A stretch of DNA of 64,000 nt from Aquarana catesbeiana (GCF_042186555.1 NC_133330.1:343882825-343946824); one strand, 5' to 3'; shown: positions 44,664 to 56,389, numbered from the stretch's first letter. The notes: generated by a model not told the origin, from the letters alone. Translations and numbers: made by a program.

Positions 44664-46098
44664 GTCCAATCATCATCCATTCATCATCCAATCATCATCC
44701 AATCACCATCCCCTCATCATCCCCTCATCATCCACTCATCATCCATTTATCACCCAATCATCATCCCCTCATCATCCACTCATCACCCAATCATCATCCC
44801 CTCATCATCCATTCATCATCCAATCATCATCCAATCACCATCCCCTCATCATCCAATCATCATCCACTCATCATCCATTTATCACCCAATCATCATCCCC
44901 TCATCATCCACTCATCACCCAATCATCATCCACTCATCATCCATTCATCACCCAATCATCATCCCCTCATCATCCACTCATCATCCAATCACCATCCCCT
45001 CATCATCCCCTCATCATCCAATCATCATCCACTCATCATCCATTCATCATCCAATCACCATCCCCTCATCATCCAATCATCATCCACTCATCATCCATTT
45101 ATCACCCAATCATCATCCCCTCATCATCCACTCATCACCCAATCATCATCCACTCATCATCCATTCATCACCCAATCATCATCCCCTCATCATCCACTCA
45201 TCATCCAATCACCATCCCCTCATCATCCCCTCATCATCCAATCATCATCCACTCATCATCCATTCATCATCCAATCATCATCCAATCACCATCCCCTCAT
45301 CATCCAATCATCATCCACTCATCATCCATTTATCACCCAATCATCATCCCCTCATCATCCACTCATCACCCAATCATCATCCACTCATCATCCACTCATC
45401 ACCCAATCATCATCCCCTCATCATCCATTCATCATCCAATCATCATCCAATCACCATCCCCTCATCATCCAATCATCATCCACTCATCATCCATTTATCA
45501 CCCAATCATCATCCCCTCATCATCCACTCATCACCCAATCATCATCCACTCATCATCCATTCATCACCCAATCATCATCCCCTCATCATCCACTCATCAT
45601 CCAATCACCATCCCCTCATCATCCCCTCATCATCCAATCATCATCCATTTACCACCCAATCATCATCCCCTCATCATCCACTCATCACCCAATCATCATC
45701 CCCTCATCATCCAATCATCATTCTCTCATCATCCAATCATTATCCAATCATCATCCGATCATCATTCACTCATCATCCAATCATCATCCACTCATCATCC
45801 AATCATCATCCACTCATCATCCAATCATCATCCACTCACCATCCAATCATCATCCACTCATCATTCAATCATCATTCACCAATTATTCAATCATCATCCA
45901 CTCATCATTCAATCATCATTAATTCATCATCCCCTCATCATCCAATTATCATCCACTCATCATCCAATCATCATCCACTCATCATCCAATCATCATCCAC
46001 TCATCATCCACTCCTCATCTACTCATCATCCACCCATCATCCATTCATCATCCACTCATCATTCAATCATCATCGACTCATCATCCAATCATCATCCA
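44664..46098. repeat. 11-bp minisatellite with higher-order structure
   Basis: Units of the type atcatccaatc, atcatccactc, accatcccctc and atcacccaatc are arranged in longer repeated blocks. The block tcatccatttatcacccaat recurs at about 44738, 44870, 45090, 45322 and 45488. A 33-nt frame period gives a spurious 490-residue open frame. Confidence 0.95.
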
Positions 46099-47255
46099 CT
46101 CAATGGGATGACCTGGTGATGTAGCTTTCCCAGGAGGCAGCTGGGATGACCTGGTGATGTAGCCTTCCCAGGAGGCAGCTGGGGTGACCTGGTGATGTAG
46201 CCTTTCTAGGGGGCAGCTGGGATGACTTGGTGATGTAGCCTTTCCAGGAGGAAGCTGGGATGACCTGGTGATGTAGTCTTTGGAGGAGTCCAGGAGGAAG
46301 CTGGGATGCCCTGGTGATGTAGCCTTCCGAGGAGCCCAGGAGGAAGCTGGGATGACCTGGTGATGTAGTCTTTGGAGGAGTCCAGGAGGAAGCTGGGATG
46401 ACCTGGTGATGTAGTCTTCGGAGGAGTCCAGGAGGAAGCTGGGATGACCTGGTGATGTAGTCTTCAGAGGAGTCCAGGAGGAAGCTGGGATGACCTGGTG
46501 ATGTAGTCTTCGGAGGAGTCCAGGAGGAAGCAGGGATGACCTGGTGATGTAGTCTTCCGAGGAGCCCAGGAGGAAGCTGGGATGACCTGGTGATGTAGTC
46601 TTCGGAGAAGTCCAGGAGGAAGCTGGGATGACCTGGTGATGTAGTCTTCGGAGGAGTCCAGGAGGAAGCAGGGATGACCTGGTGAGGTAGTCTTCCGAGG
46701 AGCCCAGGAGGAAGCTGGGATGACCTGGTGATGTAGTCTTTGGAGGAGTCCAGGAGGAAGCTGGGATGGCTTGTGATGTAGTCTTCGGAGGAGTCCAGGA
46801 GGAAGCTGGGATGACCTGGTGATGTAGCCTTCCGAGGAGCCCAGGAGGAAGCTGGGATGACCTGGTGATGTAGTCTTTGGAGAAGTCCAGGAGGAAGCTG
46901 GGATGACCTGGTGATGTAGTCTTCCGAGGAGCCCAGGAGGAAGCTGGGATGACCTGGTGATGTAGTCTTCGGAGGAGTCCAGGAGGAAGCTGGGATGACC
47001 TGGTGATGTAGTCTTCCGAGGAGCCCAGGAGGAAGCTGGGATGACCTGGTGATGTAGTCTTTGGAGGAGTCCAGGAGGAAGCTGGGATGACCTGGTAATG
47101 TAGTCTTCGGAGGAGTCCAGGAGGAAGCTGGGATGACCTGGTGATGTAGTCTTCGGAGGAGTCCAGGAGGAAGCTGGGATGACCTGGTAATGTAGTCTTC
47201 GGAGGAGTCCAGGAGGAAGCTGGGATGACCTGGTGATGTAGGCTTCCCAGGAGGC
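46099..47255. repeat. 46-bp minisatellite, about 25 copies
   Basis: The unit contains gggatgacctggtgatgtag and gagtccaggaggaagct. Variants are tcttcgg/tctttgg/ccttccg. Edge copies are the most divergent. Confidence 0.96.
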
Positions 47256-47765
47256 AGGTGGGAGGTTCATCTGCAGTTTTCCCATCTGCTGTGTCAGGGA
47301 CGCTCTATATGTATTTATTACAGTACATTCCCAGCAGTTATCCATGTAAGATGAGTAATGCAAGGCCACATGGATGACAGTGGTGGGACCTCCAGGGCAC
47401 CGATCTGTCATCACAGACACAGAAATCAAGTCTTGTCTCTCCTGCAGAGGTACAGCGCTGGAATTCTCAGGTGCCTAGTCCAGGGCCGGGTTGAGGGATC
47501 GGCAGAAGAAGACAAGGCGACCACATTGGGTATCTCAGCAGGATGGGGGGGGGGGGGGGGGGGGTTTGCAAAAAGGGCGGGACCTGCAACCTATTCTAAT
47601 GAAGTAACCCACAGTCCATGTGTAGGGGGGGAGGGGTGTGTGCAATCTGGCCTTTTTGACTTGGGTGCCAAAGGACCTTGCGCTGCCATTGTCTGCATCC
47701 TCCGCTGGTCCGTACATCCCTGGTGTGTCCCTCGCTGTGCGCTGAGGTTTCACCAGCCGGTCTCT
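47256..47765. other. RNF220 intron with G-run
   Basis: A G-run lies at 47544-47563. No exon was recognised. Confidence 0.35.
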
Positions 47766-47940
47766 CAGGGCTGTCTTTAACACAGGGCAAAGGGGCAGCT
47801 GCCCCGGGCCCAGTCATTGTTGTGGGGCCCAAGGCAGCTTCGCCTTGAGCCCCACAATGCCCTTAAATAGTTGATAGGTGGATTTGTGAGGGCCCAAGTA
47901 AATGTTTGCCCAGGGTCCAATCAATATAAAGACGGCCCTC
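47766..47940. mobile_element. hAT-like MITE
   Basis: The ends CAGGGCTGTCTTTA and TAAAGACGGCCCT are inverted, with similar flanks ccggtctct and ccagtctgt. The interior has complementary gggcccaaggc-type segments. Confidence 0.6.
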
Positions 47941-48016
47941 CAGTCTGTACATCACTAGTGTGTCCCTGCAGTGACTAAGGGGGGTCTATATATAAAACTT
48001 TCGCTGTACTAATGCC

Positions 48017-48503
48017 TTAAAGGCTAAGTTCACCTTTTTTTCTATATTCCAGCTCCCCTATGTACCAATATGACATTAATGTACTTCTTTTGCAAAAAAG
48101 AAAACATCTCTCCATTTAATCTACCCACGCCTACCTCATTGTCTTCATGGGATGTTTAAAAACACTTCTCCATTACTTCTGCCTTACTTCGTGGAAAGAC
48201 TTTAGGTCATAATACAGGAAGGAGTTGACCAGCTGACCTCATTAGCACACGCCCTGCATCATCCACCCTCACAGCTGGTCAACTCCTTCCTGTGTCATGA
48301 GGTAGTCTGTCCAGGAAGTAAGGCAGAAGTAATGGAGCAGGGTTTTAAAACATCCATGAAGACAGCGAGGTTAGGCATGTGTAAAATAAATGGAAAGCTG
48401 TTTTATTTTTGCAAAAGAAGTACATGAATGTTATATTAGTACATAGGGGATCTGGAATTTAGAAATACAAAAAAAAGTGAACAAAGGTGAACTTAGCCTT
48501 TAA
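48017..48503. mobile_element. Long foldback MITE, about 230-bp arms
   Basis: The ends TTAAAGGCTAAGTTCACC and GGTGAACTTAGCCTTTAA are exact inverses. The arms stay complementary almost to the centre (caggaaggagttgaccagct and agctggtcaactccttcctg). A truncated half copy lies at 51354-51590. Confidence 0.88.
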
Positions 48504-49290
48504 GCATTCACAAGGCACCACGAATGTTTGCTATATTGTGTATAGTATAATTATCTTCTATGATCACCAGTGCCATCGCCATCTAGTGGCCATAATCAGT
48601 ATTTTATTTATTTTTTTTAATTTCAGGAAAATACCTCATTATGGGCAATAGATGGAGCTGATGATTGAAGGAGATAATCATATTACGCCCAGTACAGCAG
48701 TGAGTCTGGTTTTATTGCTCTTTTATTTTAAAAGGCTTTAATCATTTATTTATTTATAAGGGACCATTTTGATTGGACATCATGCAGTGGAAGGGAGGGG
48801 TCCATGCATTTTGAAGGACCCCCAGCTTATTGGTTCCTGTGAATCTGATCCTATGGAGGATCTTTGTGTCAGTATTCGTAGAAGACACCTCGTTTCCCCC
48901 GTTCTGTGTAACAGATACAAAGTTTTCCCGCCCTCAGACCGCGATTTTTCTATATTTAGTGGTTTGCAATTCCACACTTGTCAGGAGAAGCATAGATCCG
49001 CCAGGCTGTCTGTACTAATGGCTCTCAGACGGGGGATGGGGGGTTGTCAGTCCCTCTGTAGTGACAGTCGTTGTGTAGGAAGCCGCACTCTCTATGAGTT
49101 GGACCGCATCCATCTAGCGGGTGCCAGCGCTCCCATCACTTGGGGGGGGTTAGTGCAGTGACAGTCGCTGTGACAGCTCAGCTCAGACATGGCGGAAATG
49201 AAACGTGAAACGCTCTCCCTGTTCTGCAGAGACACGGTGGAGGTGAGCGCGGGACGCGCAGTAGGAACGCCTACAAATTGCTGCCGCCGT
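48504..49290. other. RNF220 intron with a short palindromic repeat
   Basis: 48555-48690 contains catctagtggccataatcag and gcaatagatggagctgatga, the same small element seen at 59810-59950. The rest is unrecognised. Confidence 0.4.
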
Positions 49291-49292
49291 GT

Positions 49293-49925
49293 AAAAAGTC
49301 ACAACGATACAGCAGAGCTTTATTATAGGGAGAGCCCAGAGCCGGCACTGCAGGACCATTATTAGACATGAGAGCCGGCACTGCAGGACCATTATTAGAC
49401 ATGAGAGCCGGCACTGCAGGATCATTATTAGACATGAGAGCCGGCACTGCAGGATCATTATTGGATATGAGAGCCGGAACTGCAGGATCATTATTAGACA
49501 TGAGAGCCGGCACTGCAGGATCACTATTAGACATGAGAGCCGGAACTGCAGGATCATTATTAGACATGAGAGCCGGCACTGCAGGATCATTATTAGACAT
49601 GAGAGCCGGCACTGCAGGATCATTATTAGACATGAGAGCCGGCACTGCAGGATCATTATTAGACATGAGAGCCGGCACTGCAGGATCATTATTAGACATG
49701 AGAGCCGGCACTGCAGGATCATTATTAGACATGAGAGCCGGAACTGCAGGATCATTATTAGACATGAGAGCCGGCACTGCAGGATCATTATTAGACAGGA
49801 GAGCCGGCACTGCAGGATCATTATTACATATAATCCTTCCATATTGGATATCCTTCTTACTTTGAATAAAGTCACAGCGATACAGCAAAGCTTTATTATA
49901 GGAAGAGCCCAGAGCTGGCACTGCA
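49293..49925. repeat. 33-bp minisatellite flanked by direct repeats
   Basis: About 15 units of gagccggcactgcaggatca plus ttattagacatga lie at 49336-49822. A 57-bp segment (atacagcagagctttattat and neighbours) occurs on both sides, at 49293 and 49868, and its end carries the unit start. Confidence 0.94.
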
Positions 49926-50731
49926 TCTGACCAGATCACCTTCTTCCACATGTTTGCTGTGTCCTCCACATGGCTTCTCACAAACTACAAACAGGACTTC
50001 TTATGACTTTCTTTCACCAATGTCTTTCTTCTTGTCACTCTTCCATAAAGGGCAGATTTGTGGAGAACACGACTAATAGTTGTCCTGTGGACAGATTCTC
50101 CCACCTGAGCTGTGGATCTCTGCAGCTCCTCCAGAGTTACCATGGACCTCTTGGTTCTTCTCTGATGAATGCTCTCCTTGCCCGGCCGGTCAGTTTAGGT
50201 GGACGGCCATGTCTTGGTAGGTTTGCAGTTGTGCCATACTCTTTCCATTTTCCGATGATGGATTGAACAGAGCTCCGTGAGATGGTCAAAGCTTGGGAGA
50301 TTTTTTTATAACCTAACCCTGCTTTATACTTCTCTACAACTTTATCCCTGACCTGTCTGGTGTGTTCCTTGGCCTTCATAATGCTGTTTGTTCACTAAGG
50401 CTCTCTAACAAACCTCTGAGGACTTCACAGAACAGCTGTATTTATACTGAGATTAAATGACACATAGGTGGATTTATTTACTAATTAGGTGACTTCTGAA
50501 GGCAATTGGTTCCACTAGATTTTAGTTAGGGGTATCAGAGTAAACGGAGGTGAATACAAATGCCCCCCCCCCCCCCCACACGTTTCAAAGATTTATTTGT
50601 ATAATTTATAATTTTCCTTCCACTTTGTGTTGATCACATAAAATCCCAATAAAATACATTTACATTTTTGGTTGTAACATCACAAAATGTGGGAAATTTC
50701 AAGGGGTATGAATACTTTTTGAAGGTACCGT
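49924..50731 (-). mobile_element. Truncated second Tc1 copy
   Basis: It is collinear and nearly identical with 43315-44120. It begins abruptly inside the transposase at the WSD codons, directly after a minisatellite half-unit (ctgcat|ctgaccagat). The N-terminal transposase part (50379-50137) has the same frameshift as the copy at 42553. The right terminus is altered (tttttgaaggtaccgta). Confidence 0.9.
50137..50379 (-). pseudogene. Tc1 transposase fragment
   Basis: It encodes 80 residues of the N-terminal DNA-binding region, differing from the first copy at about four positions (KKISQALTIS for KGSSQALNIS). It ends at the same frameshift. The catalytic region is absent. Confidence 0.9.
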
Positions 50732-50928
50732 AGACAGCACATTCACAATGAATGGGCCGCCCAACGCATGTTAACACGTGAATGGCACCCATTTACCGCA
50801 TGTGTCTTACCGCCACACCCTAGTGTATCAAAATCGTGGTAAAAATGTTTCAGATGTGTTTCCTGTGCATTTCGTTTTTGGGTTGCCTGCACCTCAAGGG
50901 GTATGAATACTTTTTCAAGTCACTGTAA
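50732..50928. repeat. Insert plus a second Tc1-type terminus
   Basis: About 165 bp of unrelated sequence (cattcacaatgaatgggccg) is followed by another copy of the Tc1 end: aaggggtatgaatacttttt then caagtcactgta. Two right-hand Tc1 ends therefore lie about 196 bp apart. Confidence 0.7.
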
Positions 50929-51201
50929 AATGTGGCCATACAATATACATTCTGATTACGCAATCTCTGTACAATTTCCTTTAGATTGAACACAAAATGT
51001 ATAATAGGAGGACACACCATTTATCCAATCACTCTGTATCCAATCAGGCAGGCTCTTGCACTACACCAGAGGTGTCTCATGGGCTGCATGTGGCCCCAGG
51101 GAGTTTAGCATGCGGCCTGAGCCCCGTCTGGAGGGGCGTTGGGGAAGCCAGGCCAATGCACGCGTTAGCGAGATGCCGGGAATGCTTAGAAAACATGATG
51201 G
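50929..51201. other. Intron with MITE fragment
   Basis: It contains caatcaggcaggctcttgca, related to the left arm of 30860-31213. Otherwise unrecognised. Confidence 0.4.
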
Positions 51202-51209
51202 GTGTAGGG

Positions 51210-51345
51210 CAGTGGTGGTGAACCTTGGCACCCCAGAGGTTTTGGAACTACATTTCCCATGATGCTCATGCACTCTGCAGTGTAGTTGAGCATCATGGGA
51301 AATGTAGTTCCAAAACATCTGGAGTGCCAAGGTTCACCACCTCTG
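51210..51345. mobile_element. Palindromic hAT MITE with perfect 8-bp target duplication
   Basis: It is 136 bp long. The ends are CAGTGGTGGTGAACCTTGGC and GGTTCACCACCTCTG. The arms ggaactacatttcccatgat and atcatgggaaatgtagttcc are exact inverses. The flanks gtgtaggg (51202-51209 and 51346-51353) are identical. Confidence 0.92.
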
Positions 51346-51353
51346 GTGTAGGG

Positions 51354-51590
51354 TGTGTGCTAATGAGGTCATCTCCTTCCTGTGTCTTACTGGTTTCTCT
51401 GTCCCGAATCTACACCAAGGAGTCTATGAAGCCAAGAAATATAGCAAGGGCTGAGGTAAGGCCTTGTTCTCAAAAATCAAAGACTTTTTTTTTTTCTGCA
51501 GCCGAGGTACATTAATGGTATATTGGTACATAGGGAGATGGATTTAAAAAAAAAAAAAAAAGAAAAAGTGAACTTAACCTTAAAGGACTC
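51354..51590. mobile_element. Half copy of the 48017 foldback family
   Basis: It shares tattggtacatagggagatg and agtgaacttaaccttaaagg with the right arm of 48017-48503. The left arm is missing. Confidence 0.6.
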
Positions 51591-51668
51591 CACCACTGCG
51601 GCCTAACAACCAGCCAATCACTTTACCCCTCCGCATTGCATCATTGCGTTACTTGAATAGCTGCGCAC

Positions 51669-51764
51669 CTGGTATCTGTCCGAATGGTGGATGTCGTCTG
51701 TGGAGTGCGGCGAAGCCGTTGGCGATTCCCCTTCCCTCTTGATAGAAGCCGATAACAACATTGA
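51669..51764 (-). CDS. RNF220: RNF220 internal coding exon (first in window)
   Basis: This exon has 32 codons and starts in phase 0. It follows an acceptor tttctcttccgcag and ends with CAG|gtgcgc. The translation includes SASIKREGESPTASPHS and ends HHSDRYQ, which matches the segment of vertebrate RNF220 just before TFLRVRANRQTRLN (recalled family sequence). RNF220 is a nuclear RING E3 ubiquitin ligase linked in the literature to Sin3B turnover, beta-catenin stabilisation with USP7, and Gli/neural patterning with ZC4H2. This segment is a Ser/Pro-rich linker containing a KRE basic-acidic motif, not the catalytic part. On the sense strand an unusually long T-rich tract (about 51775-51845) precedes the acceptor. 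Upstream exons encoding the N-terminal half and the first zinc-finger-like motif were not found before base 64000. Confidence 0.93.
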
Positions 51765-51849
51765 CTGCGGAAGAGAAAGAGGGAAGAAAAAAAAAAAAGA
51801 ATAAAAAAAAAGAACAAAAAAAAAAAAGAATAAAAAAAAAAAAGAGGGC

Positions 51850-52470
51850 GATGAACATGTCAGACAAATTTGACAGAATTTTCCAACAAGCTTTTATGTA
51901 CTATTTTTCCGCGTGCACCCCCGCGCGCTATTGTGCCGTTCCGCCTTTCCCAAACACAAAGCTCTTTTGATCATTTGTCTGAGCGGAACATCTATGGAGC
52001 GTCTCCCGGCTCGATGGGGCATCAGCCAGCCAAGTGATCTCTTAGCCATAAAAAGGAATTGATCTTTAGTTTGAATGCCATTAACCAGTACAGAGCGCTG
52101 TAATTACAGGTCCCGGGCAGATTAAACTCTCCTCCTCGCCTTTTCTCCGCCGTTTAACTGCGGCTTCATCATAACTGCCAACCACGGGGCAGAAAAAGAC
52201 CAGAACAGGTTAGAATAAAACAAAATAATAAAAAAAAAAAAGAGATCCAACAAAGAGATAATAAATTCCGAGCGCAACAATTGTTACATGAAAAATGGCC
52301 GGGAAGACGGGAAGTGGAACGTTATGTATCGGTTTTTATTTTGAGAGCGGCCCTAGGAAGAGCACGAGGGCCCATTATTCCGGCATTCTTCCCCAGCGCC
52401 ATGGAGATGACCTCTAGAAAAAAAAAGAAAACATGGGGCTAAACTAATCCCGCGGATGTCAATCTCCGGC
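51850..52470. promoter_or_regulatory. Candidate conserved noncoding region
   Basis: Unique, repeat-free sequence immediately upstream of the RNF220 exon. It has a polypyrimidine tract on the sense strand, then mixed-GC sequence with cattaaccagtacagagcgc and gctgtaattacaggtc. This is typical of deeply conserved intronic elements, but no alignment was possible. Confidence 0.3.
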
Positions 52471-52874
52471 CCTCGTCTGCATGCGCCTGCAGTTCACATT
52501 AATAAACTGTTCTATTTTTAAATGGTGTGGAAAGCACTTCAATTCTAACGATCCGGCTGGCATGCTGAGTACGGGGAGGTCCAGGACAAGTCACACTGTC
52601 CCCGACTCAGCAAGGAACGGTGTCCACCAATCACCGGCCACCGATCGGCCAAGACACAGAGGCCAAGGGCCAGGCTGTCTAATCTATACCACATAGAGGA
52701 ACCCCAGAATTTGGTTTCAGGTCTTGGGGAACCCCTAATAATAATTATATCTACACCTCACACTACATATATAGCAAAGTGAAGAGTTGGGCTACTCTAT
52801 ACAACAAAATTATTATCACTAACCATAAATAATGATGATTATAATACTGGCCAGAGACATTGACAATTGTAGTT
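52471..52874. other. RNF220 intron, nothing recognised
   Basis: AT-rich unique sequence before the 31-bp array. Confidence 0.35.
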
Positions 52875-54858
52875 TTACATTGGTGATCAGTGAGAAGAAT
52901 GTTCCTTACATTGGTGATCAGTGAGAAGAATGTCCCTTACATTGGTGATCAGTGAGAAGAATGTTCCTTACATTGGTGATCAGTGGGAAGAATGTTCCTT
53001 ACATTGGTGATCAGTGAGAAGAATGTTCCTTACATTGGTGATCAGTGAGAAGAATGTTCCTTACATTGGTGATCAGTGGGAAGAATGTTCCTTACATTGG
53101 TGATCAGTGAGAAGAATGTTCCTTACATTGGTGATCAGTGAGAAGAATGTTCCTTACATTGGTGATTAGTGAGAAGAATGTTCCTTACATTGGTGATCAG
53201 TGAGAAGAATGTTCCTTACATTGGTGATCAGTGAGAAGAATGTCCCTTACATTGGTGATCAGTGAGAAGAATGTTCCTTACATTGGTGATCAGTGAGAAG
53301 AATGTCCCTTACATTGGTGATCAGTGAGAAGAATGTTCCTTACATTGGTGATCAGTGAGAAGAATGTTCCTTACATTGGTGATCAGTGAGAAGAATGTCC
53401 CTTACATTGGTGATCAGTGAGAAGAATGTTCCTTACATTGGTGGTCAGTGAGAAGAATGTTCCTTACATTGGTGATCAGTGAGAAGAATGTTCCTTACAT
53501 TGGTGATCAGTGAGAAGAATGTTCCTTACATTGGTGATCAGTGAGAAGAATGTTCCTTACATTGGTGATCAGTGAGAAGAATGTTCCTTACATTGGTGAT
53601 CAGTGAGAAGAATGTTCCTTACATTGGTGATCAGTGAGAAGAATGTTCCTTACATTGGTGATCAGTGAGAAGAATGTTCCTTACATTGGTGATCAGTGAG
53701 AAGAATGTTCCTTACATTGGTGATCAGTGAGAAGAATGTTCCTTACATTGGTGATCAGTGAGAAGAATGTTCCTTACATTGGTGATCAGTGGGAAGAATG
53801 CTCCTTACATTGGTGATCAGTGGGAAGAATGTTCCTTACATTGGTGATCAGTGAGAAGAATGTTCCTTACATTGGTGATCAGTGAGAAGAATGTTCCTTA
53901 CATTGGTGATCAGTGAGAAGAATGCTCCTTACATTGGTGATCAGTGGGAAGAATGTTCCTTACATTGGTGATCAGTGAGAAGAATGTTCCTTACATTGTG
54001 ATCAGTGAGAAGAATGTTCCTTACATTGGTGATCAGTGAGAAGAATGTTCCTTACATTGGTGATCAGTGGGAAGAATGTTCCTTACATTGGTGATCAGTG
54101 GGAAGAATGTTCCTTACATTGGTGATCAGTGGGAAGAATGTTCCTTACATTGGTGATCAGTGAGAAGAATGTTCCTTACATTGGTGATCAGTGAGAAGAA
54201 TGTTCCTTACATTGGTGATCAGTGAGAAGAATGTTCCTTACATTGGTGATCAGTGGGAAGAATGTTCCTTACATTGGTGATCAGTGAGAAGAATGCTCCT
54301 TACATTGGTGATCAGTGAGAAGAATGTTCCTTACATTGGTGATCAGTGAGAAGAATGTTCCTTACATTGGTGGTGAGAAGAATGCTCCTTACATTGGTGA
54401 TCAGTGAGAAGAATGTTCCTTACATTGGTGATCAGTGAGAAGAATGTTCCTTACATTGGTGATCAGTGAGAAGAATGTTCCTTACATTGGTGATCAGTGG
54501 GAAGAATGTTCCTTACATTGGTGATCAGTGAGAAGAATGCTCCTTACATTGGTGATCAGTGAGAAGAATGTTCCTTACATTGGTGATCAGTGAGAAGAAT
54601 GTTCCTTACATTGGTGGTGAGAAGAATGCTCCTTACATTGGTGATCAGTGAGAAGAATGTTCCTTACATTGGTGATCAGTGAGAAGAATGCTCCTTACAT
54701 TGGTGATCAGTGAGAAGAATGTTCCTTACATTGGTGATCAGTGAGAAGAATGTTCCTTACATTGGTGATCAGTGAGAAGAATGTTCCTTACATTGGTGAT
54801 CAGTGAGAAGAATGTTCCTTACATTGGTGATCAGTGAGAAGAATGTTCCTTACATTGG
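52875..54858. repeat. 31-bp minisatellite, about 64 copies
   Basis: The unit is ttacattggtgatcagtgag plus aagaatgttcc. Copies are very uniform, with a few shortened units (tggtggtgagaag at 54368 and 54613). Confidence 0.98.
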
Positions 54859-56389
54859 CTGTTAGTGGAGAAGAGCCCAGTGCCACACCTGTGGCATGTG
54901 CATCACTCTGTCCAGCTGCAATGTTAGGATTTGGGTAGGTGGTTTGCTTAATCAACTACTTATTTTATTCACCCTTTTGCCACATGTTTGAAGTGGCCCT
55001 AAGTTAATCTTAAAACAAGCGATGACCTCTGTAGCTGCAGGCACTGTGGAGCAAGTCATCCTCAAGGTTCACAGCAAAAGCACTGAAGTGCTAAGTCACT
55101 GCTGGGGAAAGGGGCAGGTTAAACTGGGTGGTTAGGTCACTGCTGGGAGGGGGGCCAGGGGGAGCTGAGCAGCTCAGTCACTGCTAGGAGGGGGTAGCAG
55201 AGCTGCTGAGTCTCTATGGGAGGTGGATGAATAGAGGCCTGAGCTGGGAGGGGGAGCTGAGCTATTGAGTCATTACTGGGAGGGGGAGCTGACATGCTGA
55301 GTTATTACTGGGAGGAAGAGCTGAGCTGCTGAGTCATTACTGGGAGGGGGGAGCAGGTTAAGCTAAGCTGCTGATGAAATTGGAGGCACACAGATGATAT
55401 TTAAAACAGCAAAGCTGAACCAGTTCATGGATGTGTCACCTTCTACCTATGTGGTGTCCCCAAGCTGTGCAAACAACAGAACCGGCTGAGCAGAATTCCA
55501 AATTCTTTGTCATTAAACACAGTTTCAGGTACAGTATACATTTGCTGGAGTTCTGCCTTATGATCATTCATGAACAATGGTTGACAGGTCTGCTGGTTCT
55601 TGTAGTGCCTCTGGAGGATCACACTGTCTGCATGATCATTCAATGCCAATAGCAGCAGAAAAACCCTCTTTCCATATATCACAGAAATGCGCTGCGCCGT
55701 GTCACGGCTCACAGTCGTTCGATGCACCATAGCGATGAATAACTGTTATAACAGCGCACCTGGCCACAAAAGATTGCTAGAAAAAAGGTCACTCGCCTTT
55801 ATAAAGCCGAACGTTGTGTAAAAAAAGCCATAAATGTCTTTAAGGATTAAAAAAATCAAAGTCAGAGTCGGCATTAAATCACAGCTTCCCCCTCCGTCCC
55901 CTCATTAAACACGGCCTCCTGTAAGGGAAGATGATGATTGGACGCAATAAGATCTTTACAAAAAATAATTCACGGCTTCCTCACCCTTTAATATCGGAGT
56001 CGCCATCGGCTAATTCTTCTCTTAATGGCAACTCTGCCATAAATCCTGCCCCTGCCGAGCGCCGTCCTCACCTCTCCATCTGTCTTGGCAGAGATGTGCG
56101 TGAATCTAACGCCTCGCATTACCGACATCCAATCATAGCAATCGCAATACACGCTGCCGGGGTCCACAGCAACCAATCAGAAGTCAGCTTTCAGCAGTCA
56201 GAATAAAAGTGGGTGATGGGGAACCCTGCAGTGCACAGAGCTCATTGGCTTATTTTCTGTAAAGGTTTAGGATGTAACCATCTGTCAGGGGCAACATGGC
56301 GAGTGCCTTAAAGGAGAACTCCAGGTATGGATGTTATCACTTAGTTACATTGCCACAGCTTGGACCAACTCTGTATGTACCATACCTGT
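54859..56389. other. Intron with a short degenerate tandem and unique blocks
   Basis: 55100-55375 has about six degenerate copies of gagtcattactgggaggggg plus agctgagctgct. 55850-56200 looks unique and could be regulatory (aatcacagcttccccctccg, cattaaacacggcctcctgt). No exon was found. Confidence 0.4.

Noticed and set aside
44447..47429. Long frames of 491 and 321 codons over the TCATCC and 46-bp arrays
   Set aside because: They are artefacts of the repeat period, with low-complexity His/Ser/Pro content.
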